DNA of 64,000 bases from assembly GCA_963281255.1 (NCBI GenBank), contig OY725492.1, positions 434,001 through 498,000 on the forward strand. Reading direction: 5' to 3'. Under the pieces are notes generated by a model. The model did no database searches, was not told the origin of the DNA, and worked only from the letters and a program-made list of their open reading frames with translations. The stretch comes from Aphrocallistes beatrix (lineage: Eukaryota > Porifera > Hexactinellida > Sceptrulophora > Aphrocallistidae). A program made the position numbers and the translations under genes. This document shows positions 39,801 to 51,800 of this stretch, one piece after another (position 1 is the stretch's first letter; every line of letters begins with the position of its first letter).

Positions 39801-42800
39801 GATGAGATACTTAATGAGAGTCCGCTTGAAAGGATGGTTAAGGTATCTCGTAGAGAGATAACGAGATAGGATTGTAAGGAGAGTCAAATGCAGAGCAGGG
39901 ATTAAGAAAACTAAAAGTAAAGTCGGAATAACTAAGGGGTAGTCGTTATAGAGTGCAAACCATCCGGATACTTGTGTACAATGTAAATATCCTATCACGA
40001 GATTTCTTGTATTGTTAAGTGGTTGTAACTTTAATTCTATTATCGAGGAACTTCCCGCAGCAAGAAAGCTAGCAACCTCGAAAGAACAACACACGATCAT
40101 CAGGATGTATTTAGTGAAATGAGTTTTCAGGTTGTACAGTTTCCTCTGTTTAGAAAGATATTGTACATCTGAGTAGAGGGGATGTAGAACAGGGGTTCGT
40201 TTACAAGTTTTGTATTCTTTGTATACTCTCCAGCATTTTACAATAAAGTAAACAATCCATCCAATAATGAGCGTAATAGTTAGAAGACTTAATGGAAAAA
40301 TTATGCAAGCAATAGGGAAAATTCTTAAATATCTTCTCAATAAGGACGTGTCAGGCATTACATTAAAAAAAAGTGTTTTAGATTTAATTTTATATTTATA
40401 TCGTTTGTATTATCCTCCAAGTGTCTTATAATTACATAATATTGAATCCGTATATTGAATTTAGCTTTAAATCCTTAATATATTATACAAGTCTGCATTA
40501 TCCTATGATACAATGTTATTTCTCAGTGTTAGCATCTGTACCAATTTACATCCATTTAGTTCGGCCTTAGAGTAGGTGTAACAGTATTTTAACACTCAAA
40601 TTATCACGAGCATAACATTATGTATAATGCTAAGATGGGGATATTTCATAAATACTTATCTTTTGGAAAATCCTCGCAAGACTACTGAATACATCATATA
40701 GAAAGTAGAGAACAAAGTTATTCTATATCTTGGAATGAGTACTATGATGCAACGATGGATAATAATTCCTGAGGACATGTCCTAGGAAATAATAGAAGAA
40801 ATCTGAAATTCAGTGAGTAATGTAGCTGTGTTTGTTTGAAGACGATGGAAATGTTAGAATATTAGAACAGTGCTATACTAAGTATGCATTTTACCCAAAA
40901 ATATAATTATCTACGACTAACGTAAATGATAATTACCAAAGGAATCATAATCAGTAGATGGAGAGAGTAATTTACAGAAAGTTCGCCGGACTCATCGACA
41001 AATCCACAATCGTATAACTAGTATGAAATATGCACAATCTATCCTTACTATTAAAACGATTAATGAATACATATTTATAAGCGCGCTTCGCTTTCTTGCG
41101 CTGTGCGGCTGGCGGACACATCTCTAAATACGTCTGTCCTACTGTTATAATCGATATCGCACGAAAAGTCACCAAATTTGTCAATTTTTGATGCGTAATG
41201 GTCATAACAGAGTGATGAGTCTTCACTTTTTGAAGATGGTTACATTATATGTGAGGTATATTAATATACACATTCTATTAAAATTTCAGCCTTCTATCAC
41301 CTAAAATGGCAGAGTTATAGTCGAAAAACTGAAATTTCTCATATTAGAAAAAGGTGACAATGACGTCATAATTCCATGATGAGTCGACATTTTGGTCTGA
41401 GGTCAGAACATAGTGGAGCCATAGCCAAAAGACTCCCACATGCCAAAAATCAGCCTTCTGTGCCTGGCAGTTTCTTCAATCAATTCGTTACAGATATAAA
41501 TATATACGTATACACACATACACAAACATTAATCGAAAAGTGGCCCGATTAACCGGTTGACGCAATTAAACAGTGACCATATTAAGCGGAGTCGACTGTA
41601 TATAGATATCTCTGTAACAAATTGATTGAAGAAACTGCTGATTTTTGGTATATGGGAGTTTTTTGGCAATGGCTCCACTAAGTTTTGAGCTCAGACGAAA
41701 ATGTCGATTCATCATGGAATTATGGCGTCATTGTCACCTTTGGTATAATTAGAAATTTCAGTTTTTTCGACTATAACTCAGTCATTTTAGTCGATAGAAG
41801 GCTGAAATTTTTATCGAATGTAGATATTAATATATCTCAAATATGATACAACTATCATCAAAAGATGATCACTCATCACTCTACTATAACGTCATCATCA
41901 CGCATCGAAAATTAACAAGTTGACAAATTTGGTGAATTTTCGAGTGCTATGGATTATAACAGTAAGCCAAACGTGTTTAGATATGTTATCTACCTTATAA
42001 TTAATCATTGTGAGCCTAGGCGCCCAAATGGCACCTCTGGCGGACACAAAGTGTCCGCCAGCCGCGCAGCGCAAGCAAGTGAAGTGCGCTTGTATACACT
42101 AAATACGGGATAATATTCCCATACTTCAATTGATAATCACGAAATAATAAAACATTCACTATTATTAATTTTAGAGCACACATACAAAAATATAATAAGA
42201 GTACACATATTAATTATAGCATTGGTCCCAGCCTGGGGTTTGTGGAGGTCCACGGGAGATATCAGGGGGGCATAGGTCCGAAATTATTATAATTGTTAAT
42301 GGTAAGGTCAATAAGGGGATACAGCTAAAAGGCTGAAAACCGTTCAATTATAGACTTTTCTACTACAAATTTAGCTGTGTTGTCTCCTCAAGAGAGGTTC
42401 TAATTTTTCATAATTGTAGCGATACTGATCTTCTTTCTCTCTACATCTCTTCACACATTGGATGATGAGTGGGGCGATCGTTATGCCGCATAAAGGTAAG
42501 AAGAGAGCGAGAGTGTATATCATGAAACACAGTGTATCAAGGAAATGCATTGTATACCGTATCCATTCTGCGTTATTTGAATTGAATGGTGGTATTATTA
42601 TTCTTTGACCTATTTGAATCTGGCAAGTGTGATAGAAAAAAGCTCCAAGAACTCTCCACACAAAAAATAGTACTTCAATCAGAATTAGAAAGAATGTTGA
42701 TATGAGTAAGACGATGCGAAAAATGCGATACAAATTGTATGCTGATAATTGTGTATTGTAGAATACTCTGTTGTTAGAATAGAGTTTGATCTCCATTAGA

Positions 42801-45800
42801 TGAGACCTGAGTACACGAGATAGAAAGGAAGTAGCTCTCAGTAACAGAATCCAGTTAGTTAAACCGATAATAGGAAAGATCAAAACCATGAACATCCAAG
42901 TATACTTTGTTGAACAAAATCCAATCAAAATACATTGAATAGAACACCAGATGAGATACTTAATGAGAGTTCGTTTGAAAGGATGGTTAAGGTATCTCGT
43001 AGCGAGATAACGAGATAGAATTGCAAGGAGAGTCAAATGCAGAGCAGGGATTAAGGAAACTAAATGTAAAGTCGGAATAACTAAGGGGTAGTCGTTATAT
43101 AGTGCAAACCATCCATATGCATTTGTACAATGTAGATATCCTACTACGAGATATGTTGTATTGTTAAGTGGTTGTAACTTTGATTCTATTATCCAGTAAC
43201 TTCCCGCAGCAAGAAAGCTAGCAATCTCGAAAGAACAGCACACAATCATCAGGATATATTTAGTGAAATGAGTTTTCAGGTTGTACAGTTTCCTCTGTTT
43301 AGAAAGATATTGTACATCTGAGTAGAGGGGATGTAGAACAGGGGTTTGTTTACAAGTTTTGTATTCTTTAAATAGTCTCCAGCATTTTACAATAAAGTAA
43401 ACAATCCATCCAATAATGAGTGCGAAGGTGACACTAACTGTAATAAACATGAATATTCTAACATATTCTAGAAATTTTAGTAAGAATATGGCACCCATTA
43501 TGCTTAATTATTTTGTTGAATTTACTCTTCTACTTATACTCCTCTCTTTCCTTAATTGTATCTTTATTACATAATATTAGTCCTCATTGTTAACATTTTT
43601 ATCGATTTAAACACCAATTTAGTTCGACTTTATATTACACGTAACTAAATTTAAATGACAAAATATATTGCAAGCACACTATATGCTAAGGTGGAGATAT
43701 TTCATAAATATTTTTTCTTTTGGGATATCTTCTAAGAATTACTAAATACTACATCATATAGAAAGCACACGAACAAAGGCATTTATATATCTATAGAAAT
43801 ACAGTTTACAAAAGGTGAATTTAAGGTGGATAATAATTACAGAGGGAGGTACCGATATTGTACTTCTAGGAATTCACAAATATTTTTGAAATTAATTGAA
43901 TTCTAATTTACCTGTGGTAAATAGACAACAAAATATTAACTAATAAATTAATATGCAGTAGAAAGTTAAGACGAGATAGTTTCAGGGAAAATCATTGAGA
44001 GAAGAGAACATTGCAACTTTTGCATATTTTGGTACTACTCATCAAAAGAAGTACTTAGAATATTTATGAAATATCCATCCAATATACCCCGAATTTTTAT
44101 AAATATTTTTGTATGAACATTATTTGTGATCAAATATGTCACCAAATTTAAAAAAACACACACATACACATACACATACACAAAGAAATTAGCACTACTG
44201 GGCAAAAATGAAGTATGGACTCGGGTTTCTCTCCATTACCGATGAAAAATTCTTAATGCCATTTAAAAAGGTTAATTATACGTATAGTGGAATTCGCTTA
44301 TTAGCAATATTGCTCTATTAGCAACCAATCTTCAGGTCCCAGGTGAAGATTTTGTGTTAATTATGTGAGACCTGTTTCATGCTATTTTCACCCATATGCT
44401 ATTTCCACCCAAACCATTGATATACCATGGATATTCCATCTCTATGCTACTTTCACCCAAGTGTTGATTAGTAGATTATCGTTTTTATGGTTTCGATCAT
44501 TGTTGTTGATGATGATTACAATGGTATTTATTTTAGCTCTACGTATATTTACTATTCATACATTTATAACAATAATCACATAGTTTAAAACTCATGATTG
44601 TGCATAACTGTATATAAATAATACCATTGTAATCATCATCAATAACAATGATCGAAACCATAAAAACGATAATCTACTAATCAACACTTGGGTGAAAGTA
44701 GCATAGGGATATAATATCCATGGTATATCAATGGTTTGGGTGGAAATAGCATATGGGTGAAAATAGCATGAAACAGACCTTATATACAGTAGGCTATGCT
44801 TCAGTCTATTGTGTTGATGTTGAAAATTTTCAAATAAATCCTAGTTTTGAACAGAGTACTTGTTAAACTTCCTATTCTCCACGAAAAACCCCCCAAAGGG
44901 GGATTTTGGAGAACCAAATCGTCACAATAACCTGTAACAGGAGTTTTTCGAAAAATTTCAACAGTCAAATCTTGTATCAGTCTAACTCAGTCATTTTTCG
45001 GTTGACAGGAATCGACGCAATGGTCCTGGCTTTCATCTCATCCGCTTAGAATCGAGAAACGAAGCCGTTTTAACGAGTTAAGCTGTTTTAAAGTTTAAGG
45101 TCTCCCCAATTTTGCTGGTGTTTAAAATTTAACAGCATAACCCGAAAAAACGGTCTCCTATCTTGATCGATTAAGACATTAGGTGAAAGCTGGATGTCAA
45201 CAGAATCACGATAGCATGAAAACGCACTGACTTAGAGTGATACAAAGCTTGGTGGTTGATAATTTTTGCAAAAATGCCCCTGTCAAAAATTATTGCCCTA
45301 TGTGACGATTTTGGTACTCCAAAAGCCCCTTTGGGGGATTTGGGGGATTTTAGTTGGAGAATAGGAAAGTTTAACAAATATTTTAACCAAAACAAGACTT
45401 TATTTGAAATTTTCAAAATCAACACAATTTATCACGAGCATAGCATTATGCAATGCTAAGATTGGGATATTTCATAAATACTCTTTTGGCAAATCCTCCA
45501 AGACTACTGAATACATCATATAGAAAGTAGAGAACAAAGTTATTCTATATCTTAGAATGAGTAGTATGATGTAATGATGAGTAATAATTCCTGCGGGACA
45601 TGTCCTAGGAAATAATAGAATAAATCTGAAATTCAGTGAGTTATAATGTAGCCGTGTTTGTTAGAAGACGATACACAATCTTTTCTGTATAATACATTCA
45701 AAATTATGTATATTTAGTAGTGGAAGAATATTTCGAGTCGAATTCAAAAATCCATTCAGGGAGAGAAGAATGCGACCTTATAGGCAGCTTTGAGTTCAAT

Positions 45801-48800
45801 CGATGAATCCAAACATAGCAATGCATCATCAAAACATGTGACAATAGATACTAACTTATGTTGAGTTTTCCAGATAAACCAGAAACTGAGAAAATTCATA
45901 TAAGAAGACAGTTTACTCTGCTTAATTAGGACACTGGTTTATGATCAGTAAACCGCTTAATTGGGACAAAAAGTTTGGATGACATTGCACTGAAGTATCG
46001 TTTTGGAAGAGTCTGTCTAGTAGATTCAATCCTATCCTTTACTGACCCACTTCTCATAGCCTCGTACTATAAACAGGCTTTTAGATTGTATCTTATTTGT
46101 TTGTTTTGTATATAATTAACTGCTAAAATTCTAATTTTATCCTTTAACATCAAGATTCTATTCGGATAATAGATAATTAATATAGTTTGGTGTAATTCCA
46201 GGGTTAAATATAGTTGATTTTTATAATCCTACACACTGGTGAGGTGCATCTAACTAAATGATAATTACTAAAGGAATCATAACCAAAAGTTTGAGAGAGT
46301 AAGCTGTGGAAGGTTCGCCGGGCCCATCCACAAATACAAAGATCGTATAATTAGTACGAAATATGCACAATCTGTATACACTAAATACGGGATAATATTC
46401 CCATACTTTAATTGATAATCACGAAACAATAAAACATATATTTATTATTATTGATTTTAGAGCAAATAAACAAAATATAGTAATAGTACACATATTAATT
46501 ATAGCAGTGGCTCACCTCCACAGACCCTGGGGTCTGTGGAGGTACATGGGAGATATCAAGGGGGCATAGGTTCGAAATTATTATAATAGTTAATGGTAAG
46601 GGGTCAATCAGGGGATGCATCTAAAAGGCTGGAAACCGTTAAATTATAGACTTTTCCACTACAAAATCAATTGTATCGTCTCCTTAAGAGAGGTTCTAGT
46701 TTGTCATAATTGTAGCGATACTGATCTTCTTTCTCTCTACATCTCTTCACACACTTGATGATGAGTGGGGCGAATGTTATGAAGCATAAAGGTAAGAAGA
46801 GAGCGAGAGTGTATACTATGAAACATAGTGTATCAAGTAAATGCATTATAGACCGTATCAAATCTCGGTTATTCGAATTGAAAGATGGTATTATTATACT
46901 TCGACCTATTTGTATCTGGCAGGTGTGATAGAAAAAAACTTTAAGAGCTCTCCAAACAAAAAATAACACTTCAGCCAGAATTAGAAAGAATGTTGATATG
47001 AGTAAGACGATGCGAAATATGCGATAGAAATTGAATGCTGATAACTGTGTATTGTAGAATACTCTGTTGTTAGAATAGAGTTTGATTTCCATTAGATGAG
47101 ACCTGAGTACACGAGATAGAAAGGAAGTAGCTCTCAGTAACAGAATTCAGTTAGTTAAACCGATAATAGGAAAGATAAAAACCATGAAAATCCAAGTGTA
47201 CTTTGTTGAGCAAAATCCAATCAAAATGCATTGAATAGAACACCAGATGAGATACTTGATGAGAGTTCGTTTGAAAGGATGGTTAAGGTATCTCATAGCG
47301 AGATAATGAGATAGGATTGCAAGGAAAGTCAAATGCATGGCAAAGAGTAAGAAAACTAAAAGAAAATTCGTAATAACTAAAGGGTAGTCGTTATAGAGTG
47401 CAAACCATCCGGATACATGTGTACAATGTAAATATCCTATCACGAGATATGTTGTATTGTTAAGTGGTTGTAACTTTGTTTCTATTATCCAGTAACTTAA
47501 AGCAGCAAGAATGCTAGCAACCTCGAAAGAACAGCACACGATCATCAGGATGTATTTAATGAAATGAGTTTTCAGGTTGTACAGTTTCCTCTGTTTAGAA
47601 AGATATTGTACATCTGAGTAGAGGGGATGTAGAACAGGGGTTCGTTTACAAGTTTTGTATTCTTTGTATATTCTCCAGCATTTTACAATAAAGTAAACAA
47701 ACCATCCAATAATAAGCGTAACAGTTAGAAGACTTAATGGAATAATTATAAACGTAGAAATAAAAACTCTTACATCTCTTCCTAATACATACAAGTCAGC
47801 CATTACATTAAAGTAAATGTAATCAATTTAGTTTTCTATTTATATACGTTTATATTATCCTCCAGATGTCTTATGATAACATAATATTATTTCCCAGTGT
47901 TAGCATTTTCACTATATTTGTTTGGTTCGGTTTTAAGTTTGGCATAAGTTCTAGAATACTAACAGACATTAAAAGCTTAGCATTATGTGATGATAATACA
48001 GGGATTTTACATAATTATTTTAACCTCTTATATCTCCAAAGAAATACTAGATAGATTATATAATAGGAAGTATAACATCAAATATATTCTGACAATTATA
48101 TTGAAATATTTACTAGGAGTATGATAGTGCTTCCTATCTTTAAAACAGGGTTCTTGAATTTTTTGCTCAAAAATCCTGTCCAATTTTGAGTACTAATGTT
48201 TAGTTAGGAGATATTGAAGAAATGATCAAATTTAATATGTTTGAGGCAGTGCTGCATGCCCCCCTCCTCCCTCCCCCAACTTTTACAAAAAAAACTACAC
48301 CTATCAGCCTATGCAAGTAGAACTCTTTTGGGAAAATGAGGTCTTTATTCATACTTTGGTCCGCTATTGGTACATCACTGGCGCATTGACAAAAATCAAT
48401 ATTCAGCAAGAATTAAAAACCTATGAAAAATATGAATTCAGTATGCTATCAAACGAAAGGTAGTCGGACACTTCGTCGCTGGACATTTCGTCGCTGGACA
48501 CTTCGTCGCCGGAACTTTCGTCCCTGGAATTTTCGTCCCCGAACTTTTGTCTCATTAAAGCTAAATAAACAGGCACTAATATGTAAGGAACGGAAAGTGA
48601 GGCTTTTGGAGTGGAGTATGTTTTTAAAAAAAGGTGAAAATGAGGCATTTTGATTGAGAAATCAGTAAGTGCGAAAGGGACATTTCAGGGGACGAAAATT
48701 CCAGGGACGAAAATTCCGGGACGAAATGTCCGAGCGACGAAATATCCGGGACGAAATGTCAGGCGACGAAGTGTCCGCCATTCCAAACGAAATAGCTATA

Positions 48801-51800
48801 CAGACACACTTGTACGTTAGTAACTAGTATATATTAATATTAGTTATAAACTGTCCAAGAGCAAAATCGGATTCTACCTATAGTCGGCACTCGTTATAAA
48901 GTGCATCAGGGATGGTCGAAAATTGTTAGTCTTTACCGTGTTCATACTCGTGAGAGTCTTGTCTGTCTTGTAATATATAACAAGCGTGAAAATAAGTATA
49001 TTATATAATTGTCATACTAATGATTGAGAAACATTGAGAAAATCACACAAAAAATGTAGTTGGTTTTGCAAGTATTAATAATGAGCACACATAATTATCA
49101 CATTTACGTTCTATTTTTACATTTAATAATAAAATAGAGTAGAGCAATAAGTTTTCCACTACAAAATCAGTTGTGTCTCCTTAAGAGAGGTTCTAGTTTG
49201 TCATAATTGTAGCGATACTGATCTTCTTTCTCTCTACATCTCTTCACACACTTGATGATGAGTGGAGCGAATGTTATACCACATAAAGGTAAGAAGAGGG
49301 CGGGAATATATAGTATGAAGAATAGTTCTTCTAGTAAAGATATTACCTCATCAAACCACAATCGGCTATCGAAGTAGAATGATGGTATTATCACAGTTTG
49401 ATTTATTTGAATCTGGCAAGAGTAGTGTAGAAATGTTTTAATCGCTCTCCATACGAAAAATAGTACCTCGAAAAGATTTACCGAGAGAGTTGAAATCAGT
49501 AAGACAATGCGAAATATGCGATAGAAATTGTATGCTGATAATTGTGTATTGTAGAATACTCTGTTGTTAGAATAGAGTTTGATTTCCATTAGATGAGACC
49601 TGAGTACACGAGATAGAAAGGAAGTAGCTCTCAGTAACAGAATCCAGTTAGTTAAACTGATAATAGAATTGATTAAAACCATGAACATCCAAGTGTACTT
49701 TGTTGCGCAAAATCCAATCAAAATCCATTGAATAGAACACCAGATGAGATACTTAATGAGAGTTCGTTTGAAAGGATGGTTAAGGTATCTCGTAGCGAGA
49801 TAACGAGACAGGATTGCAAGGAGAGTCAAATGCAGAGCAGAGAGTAAGAAAACTAAAAGAAAATTCGTAATAACTAAGGGGTAGTCGTTATAGAGTGCAA
49901 TCCATCCGTATGCATTTGTACAATGTAAATATCCTATCACGAGATCTGTTGTATTGTTAAGTGGTTGTAAATTTGATTCTATTATCGAGTAACTTCCTAT
50001 ACAAAGAAAGCTAGCAACCTCGAAAGAACAACACACGATCATCAGGATGTATTTAATGAAATGAGTTTTCAGGTTGTACAGTTTCCTCTGTTTAGAAAGA
50101 TATTGTACATCTGAGTAGAGGGGATGTAGAACAGGGGTTCGTTTACAAGTTTTGTATTCTTTGTATATTCTCCAGCATTTTACAATAAAATAAACAAACC
50201 ATCCAATAATGAGCGTAACAGTTAGAAGACTTAATGGAATAATTATAAACATAGAAAGAAAAACTCTTAAATCTCTTTTCAATACATGTAAGTCAGCCAT
50301 TACATTAATGTAAATGTATTCAATTTAGTTTTCTATTTATATACGTTTATATTATCCTCCAGATGTCTTATGATATCACAATATTATTTCCCAGTGTTAG
50401 CATTTTCATTATATTTGTTTGGTTCGGCTTTAAGTTTGGCATAAATTCTAGAATAACAGACATTAAAAGCTTAGCATAATGTGATGATAATACAGGGATT
50501 TTACATAATTATTTTAACCTCTTATATCTCCCAAGAAATACAATAGGAAGTATAGCATCAAACATATTCTGACAATTATATTGAAATATTTACTAGGAGT
50601 ATGATAGTGCTTCCTATCTTTAAAACACTGTTCTTGAATTTTTTGCTTAGAAAACCTGTCCAATTTTGAGTGCTTATGTTTAGTTAGGAGATATTGAAGA
50701 AATGGTCAATTTTAGTATGTTTGAGGCAGTCCTGTGTCATTAGAGGTTTCGACTTAATCTCGCTCGCTCTTGCCCCCCTCCCTCCCCCCACTTTTACAAA
50801 AAACTTATGCCTATCAGCCTGTGCAAGTAGAACTCTTTGGGGAAAATGAGGTTTTTATTCATACTTTGGTTTGCTATTGGTACATCGCTGGCGCATTGAC
50901 AAAAATCAATATTTAGCAAGAATTAAAAACCTATGAAAAATATGAATTCAGTATGCTATCAAACGAAAGGTAGTCGGACACTTCGTCGCTCGGACATTTC
51001 GTCGCTGGACACTTCGTCGCCGGAACTTTCGTCCCTGGAATTTTCGTCCCCGAACTTTTGTCTCATTAAAGACTAAATAAACAGGCACTAATATGTAAGG
51101 AACGGAAAGTGAGGCTTTTGGAGTGGAGTATGTTTGAAAAAAGGTGAAAATGAGGCATTTTGATTGAGAAATCAGTAAGTGCGAAAGGGACATTTCAGGG
51201 GACGAAAATTCCAGGGACGAAAATTCCGGGACGAAATGTCCGAGCGACGAAATATCCGAGACGAAATGTCAGGCGACGAATCGTCCGAGCGATGAAGTGT
51301 CCGCCATTCCAAACGAAATAGCTATACAGACACACTTGTACGTTAGTAACTAGTATATATTCATATCAGTTATAAACTGTCCAAGAGCAAAATCGGATTC
51401 TACCTATAGTCGGCACTCGTTATAAAGTGCATCAGGGATGGTCGAAAATTGTTAGTCTTTACCGTGTTCATACTCGTGAGAGTCTTGTCTGTCTTGTAAT
51501 ATATAACAAGTGTGAAAATAAGTATATTCATAGCCTACTATACATAAGGCCTCACAACTGATTGTGGATTTTGGACCAGGGATGCGGAGGAAGACCGTTG
51601 AACTAATGCATGAGCTGCCTTAAATCATTTACAAAGCACAATAGAGCTTAGGAATATATTATCAGCATATATAAATATGGTGTCAAAGTACCCATATCCA
51701 TTGTTAAAAATTTTATTAGTCACCATATGGTTGCGCAATAGGTTATATTTGTGACAAATTTGGTGATTTTCAGAGGCCGTTTAGGGGCACTTCTAAGTGT

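Noticed and set aside
48421-48653. Arg-rich plus frame and Ser/Asp-rich minus frame
   Set aside because: Both arise from the repeated CGTCGCTGGACA-type boxes of a MITE.
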